The position numbers and the translations under genes are program-made. From a bacterium (lineage in GTDB: Bacteria > UBP15 > UBA6099 > DSWB01), in contig JAGUYV010000068.1 of the NCBI GenBank assembly GCA_020061125.1, positions 1-25,218 of the forward strand: 25,218 nt of DNA. The letters run 5' to 3'. Below, piece after piece: positions 6,350 to 14,717 of the stretch. The notes beneath the pieces are model-generated. The model worked only from the letters and a program-made list of their open reading frames with translations. It made no database searches and was not told the DNA's origin. Numbering within the stretch: the first letter of the stretch is position 1; every line of letters starts with the position of its first letter.

Positions 6350-7699
6350 TTGGAAACCGTTCTTCATACCGCGCCCGAAGTCAGCATCGTGGGCCGGCCA
6401 AATGTGGGCAAGTCAACCCTGTTCAACCGCATCATCGGCCGCCGCATGGCCATCGTGGACGACCGTCCGGGCGTGACCCGAGACAGCTTGGCCGCCGAGT
6501 GCCGCATCCTGGGCAAACGGTGCATGCTCGTGGACACCGGCGGCCTTTCCAGCTTCCGCAGAAAAAGCGAGATCGAGCAGGGCGTGGACCGGCAGATCCT
6601 GGCCAGCATGAAGCGCGCGGCCCTGTGCCTGTTCGTGGTGGACCTGCAGGCGGGCGTGGTGCCCGAAGATGTGCATGTCGCCGAAACCCTGCGCCGCACG
6701 GGTGCGGAGGTTTTGCTTGTCGGCAACAAGGCCGACGGCGAGAGGCACGACCGCACGAGCGCGGAATTCAGCGAACTTGCGCTGGGCGAACCGTTCCCGG
6801 TGTCCGCGCTGCACGGCCGCAACATCCTGGACTTGCTCGAAGCCGTGGCTGCGCGTCTGCCGGAAACCCGCGAGCGCACGGACGAGGAGCGCATCCGCAT
6901 CGCCATCGTGGGCCGGCCCAATGTCGGCAAATCCTCGATCACCAACGCCGTGCTCGGCCAGGAGCGCTGCATCGTGAGCGCCGAACCCGGCACCACGCGC
7001 GACAGCATTTCCTGCGATTTCTCCTGGGACGGCGTTCCATTCACCATCGTGGACACGGCCGGGCAGAGGCGGCGCAAGTCCAAAGCGGACGATATCGAGT
7101 ATTACAGCATCTCCCGCGCGCGCAGCGCCATCAAGCGCAGCAACCTGTGCGTGCTGGTTCTGGACGCGGAGCAGGGCCTCACCGAGGGCGACAAGCGCAT
7201 CGCCAGCGCCATCCAGGAATTCGACCGCGGCTTCCTGATCGCCGTCAACAAAATGGATCTCATCAAGAACCCCAATATGGATTACTTCATCAAAAACCTG
7301 CTCACGGACGCGCCGTTTCTGCGCAACACGCCCATCCTGTTCGTGTCCGCGATGCACCGCGAGGGCATGGACTCGATCCTCAAGCACGCCGTGGACATCC
7401 ATGACCGCATGTTCACGCTCCTGCCGCAGGATCTCCTAGAAAATCTGATATACGACATCCGCGCCATGTTCTCGCCGCGCTCCCAGGGGCGGCTCATCGG
7501 AGAGATCAAGGGCGTACTGCACGACAAGGTGGACCCGCCGCGCATCGTGCTCCAGGTCAACGACTCGGAGCTGTTCCCTCCGGATTATATGAAGCTGATC
7601 GAGAACCGGATTCGCGAGGCGTTCAACCTGGCCGGGGTGCCGCTGCAGCTCGAAGCCATCGGCAAGCCCAAAATGAAAAACAAAAAACGGAAAAAATAG
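6350..7699 (+). CDS. der: Ribosome biogenesis GTPase Der (EngA)
   Basis: Essential double-GTPase needed for 50S subunit maturation; cytosolic and ribosome-associated. Two G domains in tandem are visible. G domain 1 has GRPNVGKS at 15-22, DTGG at 62-65 and NKAD at 126-129. G domain 2 has GRPNVGKS at 188-195, DTAGQ at 235-239 and NKMD at 300-303. A KH-like domain fills about 355-440, and the tail is very basic and lysine-rich, as usual. The start is TTG at 6350-6352, the only start placed correctly before the first G1 motif. It has AGGA 7 nt upstream, overlapping the yjbQ stop region, and gives 449 aa, within the normal 430-500 range. A longer in-frame extension back to 6161 lies inside yjbQ and is rejected. 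Downstream come a small ORF and surface-glycan genes. Confidence 0.97.
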   Translation: METVLHTAPEVSIVGRPNVGKSTLFNRIIGRRMAIVDDRPGVTRDSLAAECRILGKRCMLVDTGGLSSFRRKSEIEQGVDRQILASMKRAALCLFVVDLQAGVVPEDVHVAETLRRTGAEVLLVGNKADGERHDRTSAEFSELALGEPFPVSALHGRNILDLLEAVAARLPETRERTDEERIRIAIVGRPNVGKSSITNAVLGQERCIVSAEPGTTRDSISCDFSWDGVPFTIVDTAGQRRRKSKADDIEYYSISRARSAIKRSNLCVLVLDAEQGLTEGDKRIASAIQEFDRGFLIAVNKMDLIKNPNMDYFIKNLLTDAPFLRNTPILFVSAMHREGMDSILKHAVDIHDRMFTLLPQDLLENLIYDIRAMFSPRSQGRLIGEIKGVLHDKVDPPRIVLQVNDSELFPPDYMKLIENRIREAFNLAGVPLQLEAIGKPKMKNKKRKK

Positions 7700-7708
7700 G
7701 ACATTGTT

Positions 7709-7792
7709 ATGAACCGTTGCGCCGGGGCGCGCACGCACGCGCATGGCCCGGCGGACCTTACGGCCCGGAGCGCGCGCACACTGCGGACATGA
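7709..7792 (+). CDS. Possible 27-codon leader ORF coupled to the WecA-like gene
   Basis: An ATG at 7709 has AGGA 7 nt upstream, overlapping the der stop codon. It opens a 27-aa Arg/Ala/Thr-rich frame (MNRCAGARTHAHG...) whose TGA (7790-7792) overlaps the ATG of the WecA-like gene (7789-7791) as ATGA. The WecA-like start itself has no good ribosome site. Translation of this ORF could therefore deliver ribosomes to the next gene. The peptide has no recognised family and the frame could be chance. Confidence 0.4.
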   Translation: MNRCAGARTHAHGPADLTARSARTLRT

Positions 7793-8826
7793 CACAGATC
7801 ACGGACTGCATCCTCGTATTCTTCATTGCGCTGGCGGTCACATTCGTGCTCACGCCGCCCGTAGTGCGCTTCGCCATCCGCCGCGGCATCGTGGACAAGC
7901 CCGGAGCGCGCCGCGTGAATGTGCGCGTGGTCGCCCGCTTCGGCGGCCCGGCCATGTATTTCGGATTCGTGGCCGCGGCCCTGTTCGCATGGTCCCGCGT
8001 GGACGGCATGCTCTGGATCCTGCTCGGCGCGTCCATCATCGTGCTCACGGGCGTGATTGACGACATCAAATCCCTGTCCGCAGGCGTCAAACTTGTGGGA
8101 CAGATCGGCGCGGCCGCGCTCATGTTCTTCACCGGAACCCGGCTGGAACTGATCACCAACCCCGCAGGCGGCTATTTCTTCCTGCCCACATGGTTTTCCT
8201 TCTGTGTCACCGTGATCTGGATCGTGGGCATCACCAACACGCTCAATCTCATTGACGGTCTGGACGGGCTTGCCGCGGGCATCACCTGCATCGCGTCGCT
8301 CACCTTCCTGCTCGTATCCGTGCAGAAGGGCCAGACCGAGAGCGCGTTGCTGGCCGCGCTCATGGCCGGCGTCACCTCCGGGTTTCTGCGGTGGAACTTT
8401 TATCCGGCCAAAACATTCATGGGCGACTCGGGCGCGCTGTTCCTCGGGTTCATGGTCTCGGTGATTGCGCTCAAGGGCGCGTTCAAGAGCACAACGGTGT
8501 TGAGCTTCATCGTGCCCGTGCTCGCGCTGGGCGTTCCGATTTTCGACACCTCGTTCGCCATCGTGCGGCGCGTCAAGGCCGGGCAGCCCGTGATGAGCGC
8601 GCCGGACAAGGGGCACCTGCACCACAGGCTCCTGGCTGCGGGCTGGCGCCACCGCGACGCGGTAATCCTCATGTACATCATCACCCTGGCGTTGAGTGTA
8701 GCCGCGCTGTTGCTGATTCGCGCCTGGTGGCTGGCCCTGTACCTGGTGGCGGGCATCGTCGCGCTCACCGGCCTTTTGGTGATTCTCGGAAAAATCAAAC
8801 CCTCGAAAGGCGGGCGGAATGCATAG
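7789..8826 (+). CDS. WecA/TagO-type undecaprenyl-phosphate sugar-1-phosphate transferase
   Basis: Polytopic inner-membrane enzyme of the MraY/WecA superfamily. It moves a sugar-1-phosphate, usually GlcNAc-1-P, from UDP-sugar to undecaprenyl phosphate and so starts O-antigen, ECA, teichoic-acid-like or capsule synthesis. Motifs are the cytoplasmic loop RGIVDKPGARRVN...FGGPAM, the Mg-binding DD at 91-92 (VIDDIKSLSAGVKL), NLIDGLDGLAAG at 153-164, FMGDSGALFLGF at 210-221, and the HLHHRL motif at 276-281 that separates WecA-like enzymes from MraY. About 10-11 hydrophobic helices are present; length 345 aa. The ATG at 7789 is preferred over the in-frame TTG at 7717, because the extra 24 residues are hydrophilic and out of register with the family. 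It overlaps the epimerase gene by 8 nt. Confidence 0.93.
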   Translation: MTQITDCILVFFIALAVTFVLTPPVVRFAIRRGIVDKPGARRVNVRVVARFGGPAMYFGFVAAALFAWSRVDGMLWILLGASIIVLTGVIDDIKSLSAGVKLVGQIGAAALMFFTGTRLELITNPAGGYFFLPTWFSFCVTVIWIVGITNTLNLIDGLDGLAAGITCIASLTFLLVSVQKGQTESALLAALMAGVTSGFLRWNFYPAKTFMGDSGALFLGFMVSVIALKGAFKSTTVLSFIVPVLALGVPIFDTSFAIVRRVKAGQPVMSAPDKGHLHHRLLAAGWRHRDAVILMYIITLALSVAALLLIRAWWLALYLVAGIVALTGLLVILGKIKPSKGGRNA

Positions 8827-9964
8827 AATCAAGGTCTGCAGCGTGTTCGGCACGCGCCCCGAAGCCATCAAAATGGCCCCCGTGGTCCTCGAACTCCAGA
8901 GCCGCGCCAACGACTTCGAACATGTGCTCGTGGTCACGGGACAGCACCGCGCCATGCTGGACCAGATGCTCTCGCTCTTCGGTCTCACGCCGGACCACGA
9001 CCTGGACATCATGCAGGCGCGCCAGACCCTCACCCATGTAACCACCGCGACCCTCACCCGCATCGAGGATGTTTTCAAAAAGGTACGGCCCGATGTCGTG
9101 CTCGTTCATGGGGACACCAGCACCTCGTTCGTGAGCGGGCTGGCCGCGTATTACCAGCAGATCCCCGTGGGCCATGTCGAGGCCGGGTTGCGCACAGGAG
9201 ATAAATACAACCCGTTCCCCGAGGAAATGAACCGCAGGCTCATTGACAGCCTGGCGGATCTGCTGTTCGCGCCCACCCGCGCGGCCGCGGACGCGCTCAT
9301 CGCGGAAAATGCGGACCCCAACGCCATTTACATCACCGGCAACACCGTCATAGACGCCCTGCTCACAGTGGCGGAAAAACCCGGGCCGGAAACCCTGCTC
9401 CCCGAAATTTCGCCACACGCGCGCATCATACTTGTTGAGGCGCACCGCCGCGAAAACCTGGGCCAGCCCATGGAACAGATCTGCCAGGCGCTTCTCGATC
9501 TCGCGCAGCGCCCGGATGTGCATATCGTATTCCCGGTGCATCTGAACCCGGCCGTGCGCGACACGGTCATGCCCATGCTCCAGGGCAGGGAGCGCATCTC
9601 CCTGCTCGAACCCTGCGACTATCTGCCCTTCGTGTTCCTCATGAAACGGGCCGCGATCATCCTCACGGACTCGGGCGGCATTCAGGAGGAAGGGCCGTCG
9701 CTCAAGTCACCGGTGCTGGTGCTGCGCAAGACCACGGAGCGGCCCGAGGCCATCGAGGCGGGCACCGCGGTTCTGGTCGGCCCGGACCGGGACGCCATCG
9801 TGCGCCACGCCGCGCGCCTGCTGGACGACCCCGCCGCATACGAACAAATGACCGGCGCCATGAACCCCTACGGCGACGGCCGCGCCGCCGCGCGCATCGC
9901 CGATGCGCTTCTGCACTACTTCAAGCGCCTCCCCCACCGCCCGCCGGACTATTCCGGCGCATAA
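8819..9964 (+). CDS. wecB: Non-hydrolysing UDP-GlcNAc 2-epimerase
   Basis: Cytosolic GT-B-fold enzyme that interconverts UDP-GlcNAc and UDP-ManNAc, supplying ManNAc for linkage units or surface polysaccharide. Motifs are GTRPEAIKMAPV at 11-22, VTGQHRAMLDQM at 39-50, HGDTSTSF at 97-104 (D99), GHVEAGLRTGD at 118-128 (E121), FPEEMNRRLID at 133-143, AHRRENLG at 208-215 and TDSGGIQEEGPSLKSPVL at 283-300. Together these match bacterial WecB/MnaA enzymes. The length of 381 aa is normal. The start ATG at 8819 has AGGCGGGCGGA just upstream and overlaps the WecA-like gene by 8 nt. Pairing with a WecA/TagO-type enzyme suggests one route starting with undecaprenyl-PP-GlcNAc and ManNAc; no further glycosyltransferases lie in this window. 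Confidence 0.95.
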   Translation: MHRIKVCSVFGTRPEAIKMAPVVLELQSRANDFEHVLVVTGQHRAMLDQMLSLFGLTPDHDLDIMQARQTLTHVTTATLTRIEDVFKKVRPDVVLVHGDTSTSFVSGLAAYYQQIPVGHVEAGLRTGDKYNPFPEEMNRRLIDSLADLLFAPTRAAADALIAENADPNAIYITGNTVIDALLTVAEKPGPETLLPEISPHARIILVEAHRRENLGQPMEQICQALLDLAQRPDVHIVFPVHLNPAVRDTVMPMLQGRERISLLEPCDYLPFVFLMKRAAIILTDSGGIQEEGPSLKSPVLVLRKTTERPEAIEAGTAVLVGPDRDAIVRHAARLLDDPAAYEQMTGAMNPYGDGRAAARIADALLHYFKRLPHRPPDYSGA

Positions 9965-10057
9965 TTTCTGTTTTTACAAAATCGTTATTCCATATCGCTT
10001 CTCGATTTTCCATGGATCTAATGACCGCTGCATCCCGTGCGCATGTTTTCAAATAAA

Positions 10058-10089
10058 ATTGCGCAATCGAGCCGCGCCCGGTGTAAAAT
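10058..10089 (+). promoter_or_regulatory. Putative promoter and palindrome before the sensor-kinase operon
   Basis: The 227-nt gap after the epimerase gene is AT-richer and contains TTGCGC (10059-10064) and TAAAAT (10084-10089), 19 nt apart. The -35 lies inside a perfect 10-bp palindrome ATTGCGCAAT (10058-10067). The arrangement would allow repressor or activator control, but the spacing is longer than ideal. No terminator stem was seen after the epimerase stop. Confidence 0.35.
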
Positions 10090-10191
10090 TTAAGTCAGAA
10101 AACCGGCGTTCACGCATCCGGATATTGCCAGGCCCAGGTTCGGCTGCTCACGGCTGGATTGGGAATCAGTTTTGAGATTGCAGGCTCCACT

Positions 10192-11919
10192 GTGAAGACA
10201 AAAACAGCGGCGTCACTCAAGTCGAAACCGTTCGTGCCGGCTTTGGCCATGGCCGTGCTGCTGTGCCTGTGCGCGTCCGCGAACGCCGCGCAGGCAAAAA
10301 CCGTGCGCGTGGGCTTGTATGAAAACATGCCCAAAATCTTCACCAATAATAAGGGTCAAGCGGACGGCATCTTTATAGACCTCCTCGAAGAAATCGCAAG
10401 GGCCGAGGGCTGGAAACTTATTTTTGTTCCATGCGAATGGGAAGCATGCCTCGACGCGCTCGAACAGGGCCGCATCGAGCTTATGCCGGACATGGCGTAT
10501 TCAAAAGAACGCGATCAGTTATTTGATTTTCATCAGATTGCCGTTGCTGAAAGCTGGTCGCAAGTGTATTCACGGCCGGGCATGAAGATCTCGGGCCTGG
10601 CCGATCTGGACGGCAGGCGCGTGGCCGTTCTCAAGGGTTCCATTCAGCAAAAGGCCTTGAAGCAGACCATGGAAGGGTTCGGATTCAAAATCACCATTGC
10701 GCCGGCCGCATCATTCGAGGAAGCGTTCGAAATGACGGCCCGGGGATCCGCGGACGCGGCCATAACCAACAGGTTTTTCGGCGATTACGCATACCAGCGG
10801 CACAAACTGTCCAAGACCCCGGTGGTGTTCAATATCGTGCCCCTGTTCTATGCAACCGCGCAAGGGAAAAACCATGGACTTCTGGACGCCATTGACCGGC
10901 ATCTGGGCGCCTGGATCAAACAGCCCAATTCGCCTTACTACAAAACCCTGTACCGCTGGGAGGAGAAACCGCCCGAGACAGTGGTGCCGCGTCTGCTGCT
11001 GTGGATCCTGGGCGCAATCGGCGGGCTTCTGGCGCTCGCGGCCGGCGCGATCCTTCTGCTGCGCCAGCAGGTCCGCGCCCGCACCGTTCACCTGGAACTG
11101 GCCAACCGGGAGTTGGAGAAGCACCGCGATCACCTTGAGGAACTCGTGGCGGACCGCACCCGGGAACTGGCCCTTGCCAGGGACAACGCCGAGGCCGCGG
11201 ACCGGCTGAAATCTGTGTTTCTCGCCAGCATGAGCCATGAGCTGCGCACCCCCCTCAACTCCATCATCGGGTTTACGGGCATCATTCTCATGGGCCTTGC
11301 CGGGGACTTGAACGAGGAGCAGAAAAAACAGCTCAACATGGTCAAAAACAGCGCCTCGCACCTTTTGAGCCTCATCAACGACATCCTTGACATTTCCAAA
11401 ATCGAATCGGGCAAGGTGGATCTTTCCCCCGAATATTTTTCATTAAAGGATGTGGTGAACGAGGCCGCCGAAACCGTGACCCCCGCGGCCGGAGAAAAAA
11501 ATTTGAAACTGATTGTCGAACCCAGCGAAGATATCGCGCTGTACAGCGACAGGAGGCGCGTGAAGCAGATCCTCGTGAATCTCGCGGGCAACGCCGTGAA
11601 ATTCACGGAACGGGGACAGGTCGCGATTGCCGCCGGGACGGAGAACGGCGTGGCCGCTGTTCGCGTGTCCGACACTGGGCCGGGCATCCGGCAGGAAGAC
11701 ATGCACCTGCTCTTCAGCCCCTTTCAGCAGATCGGCGCGGATGTCGCGAAAAAACAGGAGGGCACCGGCCTCGGACTGCACCTGTGCAAGAAGCTGGCCG
11801 CCATGCTCGGCGGCGGCATCGAGGCGCAGAGCACATTCGGGCAGGGAAGCGTTTTCACTCTCCGCGTGCCCTTGAATCTCCAGAAGGAATCGGCGCATGA
11901 AGAGAATCCTGGTGATTGA
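10192..11919 (+). CDS. Sensor histidine kinase with periplasmic solute-binding (SBP_bac_3) domain
   Basis: Two-component sensor that probably binds a small polar ligand outside the inner membrane. From the GTG at 10192 (575 aa) it has a signal peptide/membrane anchor at about 1-35, then an SBP_bac_3-type binding domain at about 36-259 (KTVRVGLYENMPKIFTN; DGIFIDLLEEIA; LADLDGRRVAVLKGS). A transmembrane helix at about 268-290 is followed by a coiled-coil linker at about 300-340. The HisKA domain has phosphoacceptor H349 in SMSHELRTPLNSIIGF, and the HATPase domain has the N box NLAGNAVKFTERG, G1 SDTGPGI and G2 GTGLGLHL. No receiver is attached. The GTG start is preferred to the TTG at 10159 because it has CAGG about 8 nt upstream and begins a normal signal peptide. 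It overlaps the next gene by 23 nt. Confidence 0.9.
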   Translation: MKTKTAASLKSKPFVPALAMAVLLCLCASANAAQAKTVRVGLYENMPKIFTNNKGQADGIFIDLLEEIARAEGWKLIFVPCEWEACLDALEQGRIELMPDMAYSKERDQLFDFHQIAVAESWSQVYSRPGMKISGLADLDGRRVAVLKGSIQQKALKQTMEGFGFKITIAPAASFEEAFEMTARGSADAAITNRFFGDYAYQRHKLSKTPVVFNIVPLFYATAQGKNHGLLDAIDRHLGAWIKQPNSPYYKTLYRWEEKPPETVVPRLLLWILGAIGGLLALAAGAILLLRQQVRARTVHLELANRELEKHRDHLEELVADRTRELALARDNAEAADRLKSVFLASMSHELRTPLNSIIGFTGIILMGLAGDLNEEQKKQLNMVKNSASHLLSLINDILDISKIESGKVDLSPEYFSLKDVVNEAAETVTPAAGEKNLKLIVEPSEDIALYSDRRRVKQILVNLAGNAVKFTERGQVAIAAGTENGVAAVRVSDTGPGIRQEDMHLLFSPFQQIGADVAKKQEGTGLGLHLCKKLAAMLGGGIEAQSTFGQGSVFTLRVPLNLQKESAHEENPGD

Positions 11920-12256
11920 AGACAACGAACAGAATCTCTATCTGATACGCTTCATCCTTGAGAAAAACGGGTATGCGGTGATCGCGGCCCGCACCGGCAT
12001 GGACGGCGTGGACATGGCGGCGGCCCATGCCCCGGACGCCATCCTCATGGACATCCAGCTTCCGGACATTGACGGGCTGGAAGCCACGAAAAGGATCCGC
12101 GCCAGCGCAACCGGGCGCGATGTGCCCATCATCGCCATCACATCTCACGCCATGGCGGGCGACAGGGACAAATCGCTTGCCGCGGGTTGCACAGGCTACA
12201 TCGAAAAGCCCATTAACCCGGAAACCGTCATGAAAGAAATCGAGACTTACATTTAG
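11897..12256 (+). CDS. Stand-alone CheY-like receiver (response regulator)
   Basis: A single receiver domain of 119 aa with no output domain. Phosphoacceptor D52 lies in ILMDIQLPDIDGL. The acidic pair is in VIEDNEQN (E8, D9), the switch residue is T82 in IIAITSHAM, and the conserved lysine is K104 in GYIEKPINPE. It resembles DivK-type single-domain regulators that pass phosphate on or act by protein contact. The ATG start lies 23 nt inside the kinase gene, so the two proteins are surely co-translated. It probably takes phosphate from H349 of the upstream kinase and may hand it to the hybrid kinase downstream; that part is inference. Confidence 0.93.
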   Translation: MKRILVIEDNEQNLYLIRFILEKNGYAVIAARTGMDGVDMAAAHAPDAILMDIQLPDIDGLEATKRIRASATGRDVPIIAITSHAMAGDRDKSLAAGCTGYIEKPINPETVMKEIETYI

Positions 12257-12258
12257 CG

Positions 12259-12278
12259 GCCCGAACGGGAATTCGGGC
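12259..12278 (+). other. Intercistronic hairpin before the hybrid kinase
   Basis: GCCCGAA (12259-12265) and TTCGGGC (12272-12278) form a 7-bp stem with a 6-nt loop, ending directly before the ribosome site GGGGAG (12279-12284). It could tune expression or RNA stability between the receiver and hybrid-kinase cistrons. There is no U-tract, so it is not a standard terminator. Confidence 0.45.
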
Positions 12279-12290
12279 GGGGAGCATTAC

Positions 12291-14687
12291 ATGAAAGTCA
12301 TGATTGTGGACGACAAGGCGGAAAACGCCTATCTCATTGAAGCGCTCATGCGGGGCAAGGGATTTCAGCCCGTGGTCGCGTCGAACGGGCGCGAAGCCCT
12401 GGACAAGCTCAAGGCCGATGCGTTCGGGCTGATCATCTCCGACATCCTCATGCCCGTCATGGACGGATTTCAGCTCTGCCGGGAATGCAAAAGCGACAGG
12501 ACGCTTCAGAACATCCCCTTTATTTTTTATACGGCCACATACACCGAGAAGAAGGACGAGGAATTCGCGCTCAAACTCGGCGCGGACCGGTTCGTGGTCA
12601 AGCCGTCGGATCCCTCAGACTTCTTGAAAATCGTCATGTCTCTTCTAGAGGAAAAGGAAAAAGGCCGCTTCGGGTTCATTCGCAGAAAGCAGGGGCCTCG
12701 CGGGGACGCGGAGGTTTACAGGCAATACAACGAACGGCTCGTGAAAAAGCTGGAAGACAAAATGCTGGCTCTGGAGCAGAGCGAAGAGCGGTTTCAGACC
12801 CTGCTTGATTCGCTGAAGGATGTGGTCTGGGCCGCCAGCGTGGACGGGGGAGAGCTTCTTTACATCAACAGCGCCGTTGAAAAAATCTATGGCCGCGGGG
12901 CGCAGGAATTTATTGACAATCCGAATCTCTGGCATGCCGCCGTGCATCCAGACGACCGGGGCATAGCGCTTCAGGGCGCGCGGGACCTCGCGGATCGCGG
13001 CGAGAAAGATGTGGAATACCGCATCGTGCGCCCGGACGGAGAAATCCGGTGGCTGCACGACCGCGCCAGCGTGGTTCGCGACAAGAACGGGAATCCGGTG
13101 AGGATCGGCGGCGTGGCCACGGACATCACCGGCAGAAAGCTGGCGGAAATCCATATACAGGCGAGCGAAGACCGCTACCGGTCGCTGTTCGAAGCCAGCA
13201 TGGACGCGGTGCTGCTGACAATGCCGGACGGCAGGATCGTCGCCGCCAATAAGGAAGCGTGCAGAATCTTCGGCTTTACGGAACAGCAGTTCGTTCGCGT
13301 AAGGCGCGAACGGGTCGTTGACGCCTCGGATCCCAGGCTCGCGGCCGCGCTCCGCGAGCGCGATGAGACCGGCCGGTTCAAGGGAGAACTCACGCTGATT
13401 CGCAGAGACGGAACACGGTTCCCGGCCGAGCTTTCCTCGGCGGTGTTTCGCAATCGCGAAGGCGTGCCATACACCAGCATGGTGATCCGGGATCTCACCG
13501 AGCGCAAGCAGGCGGAGACGGAAAAGGAGAAAATGCAGCAGCAGCTTCTGCAATCGCAAAAGCTCGAAGCCATCGGCACCCTGGCCGGGGGCGTGGCGCA
13601 CGATTTCAACAACATGTTGAGCGTGATCATTGGAAACACGGAACTCGCGCTCTTAAGTATCGCCGATTCCGATCCCATGCGCCGGGAAATGCACGATATT
13701 TACGCCGCGGCCACCCGCTCCGCGGAACTCACGCGCCAGCTCCTGGCGTTCGCGCGCAAACAGACAGTGTCACCAATCGTCATGGATTTGAACAAGTCCG
13801 TGGCCGACATGCTCAAGATGCTTCAGCGCCTGATCGGCGAAGACATTGATCTTGCCTGGCTGCCCGGCCACAATGTCTGGCCGGTGCGCATTGACCCGTC
13901 CCAGATGGATCAGATTCTCACCAACCTCGCGGTGAACGCGCGGGACGCCATCCAAGGCGTGGGCAAGGTCACCATCGAGACGGAGAATGCCGTCATTGAT
14001 GCGGCCTACTGCGCAAACAACCTGGATGCCGCATGCGGCGAGTTCGTTGTTCTATCGGTGAGCGACAGCGGCTGCGGCATGGACAGGAACACCGTGCAGC
14101 GCATTTTCGAGCCTTTTTTCACCACAAAGGAACCGGACAAAGGCACGGGCCTGGGCCTGGCCACGGTCTATGGAATCGTGAAACAGAACAATGGGTTCGT
14201 AAATGTGTACAGCGAGCCGGGCGCCGGGACTACATTCAAGATTTATTTGCCCCGGTTCGCAAATGCACAACAGGGCGATCAGCCCGAACAAGAGCCGGCC
14301 CCGCTGCCCACGGGCACGGAAACCGTGCTCATCGTCGAAGACGAACAGGCCATTCTGAACATCGGCAGGCGCGTGCTCGAAGGCCTGGGCTACACGGTCC
14401 TCACCGCAAGCTCTCCCGAGGACGCAATCAGCATCGCGGAAACCTGCCGGGACCGGATTGATTTGATGCTGACCGATGTTGTGATGCCCCAGATGAACGG
14501 CAGGGAGCTGGCCGAGCGGCTGGCCGCGATCAAGCCCGGACTCAAATGCATATTCATGTCTGGTTACACGGGCGATGTAATCGCCCGCCACGGCGTTCTG
14601 GAACAAGGCCTTCGATTCATTGAAAAGCCCTTCTCCATAGACACGCTGTCCCAGAAAGTGCGCGAAGCGCTGGACAGCGATACTTAA
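12291..14687 (+). CDS. Hybrid histidine kinase REC-PAS-PAS-HisKA-HATPase-REC
   Basis: Cytoplasmic hybrid kinase of 798 aa without transmembrane segments. REC1 spans about 1-120 with D51 in LIISDILMPVMDGF and K104-region VVKPSDPSD. A coiled-coil linker spans about 140-170. PAS1 covers about 167-290 (ERFQTLLDSLKDVVW; LWHAAVHPDDR; RIGGVATDITGRK) and PAS2 about 292-410 (RYRSLFEASMDAVLLTMPDG; MVIRDLTERK). HisKA has phosphoacceptor H437 in GGVAHDFNNMLSVIIGN, and the HATPase has NLAVNARDA, SDSGCGM and GTGLGLATVYGIV. REC2 spans about 675-795 with D729 in LMLTDVVMPQMNGR and EKPFS. The HDFNN form is typical of HisKA hybrid kinases in signalling-rich bacteria. ATG at 12291 has GGGGAG 6 nt upstream. With the lone receiver and the periplasmic sensor upstream it could form a multistep phosphorelay; no DNA-binding output is encoded nearby. 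Confidence 0.94.
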   Translation: MKVMIVDDKAENAYLIEALMRGKGFQPVVASNGREALDKLKADAFGLIISDILMPVMDGFQLCRECKSDRTLQNIPFIFYTATYTEKKDEEFALKLGADRFVVKPSDPSDFLKIVMSLLEEKEKGRFGFIRRKQGPRGDAEVYRQYNERLVKKLEDKMLALEQSEERFQTLLDSLKDVVWAASVDGGELLYINSAVEKIYGRGAQEFIDNPNLWHAAVHPDDRGIALQGARDLADRGEKDVEYRIVRPDGEIRWLHDRASVVRDKNGNPVRIGGVATDITGRKLAEIHIQASEDRYRSLFEASMDAVLLTMPDGRIVAANKEACRIFGFTEQQFVRVRRERVVDASDPRLAAALRERDETGRFKGELTLIRRDGTRFPAELSSAVFRNREGVPYTSMVIRDLTERKQAETEKEKMQQQLLQSQKLEAIGTLAGGVAHDFNNMLSVIIGNTELALLSIADSDPMRREMHDIYAAATRSAELTRQLLAFARKQTVSPIVMDLNKSVADMLKMLQRLIGEDIDLAWLPGHNVWPVRIDPSQMDQILTNLAVNARDAIQGVGKVTIETENAVIDAAYCANNLDAACGEFVVLSVSDSGCGMDRNTVQRIFEPFFTTKEPDKGTGLGLATVYGIVKQNNGFVNVYSEPGAGTTFKIYLPRFANAQQGDQPEQEPAPLPTGTETVLIVEDEQAILNIGRRVLEGLGYTVLTASSPEDAISIAETCRDRIDLMLTDVVMPQMNGRELAERLAAIKPGLKCIFMSGYTGDVIARHGVLEQGLRFIEKPFSIDTLSQKVREALDSDT

Positions 14688-14717
14688 AGTTCGTTTCTGA
14701 TAGCCAATTGCTGTGGT

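Noticed and set aside
7585-9078. A 497-codon open frame on the minus strand
   Set aside because: It lies opposite der, the WecA-like gene and wecB, which have clear family motifs. Its composition (rich in H, R, E, G) is the usual antisense shadow of GC-rich genes.
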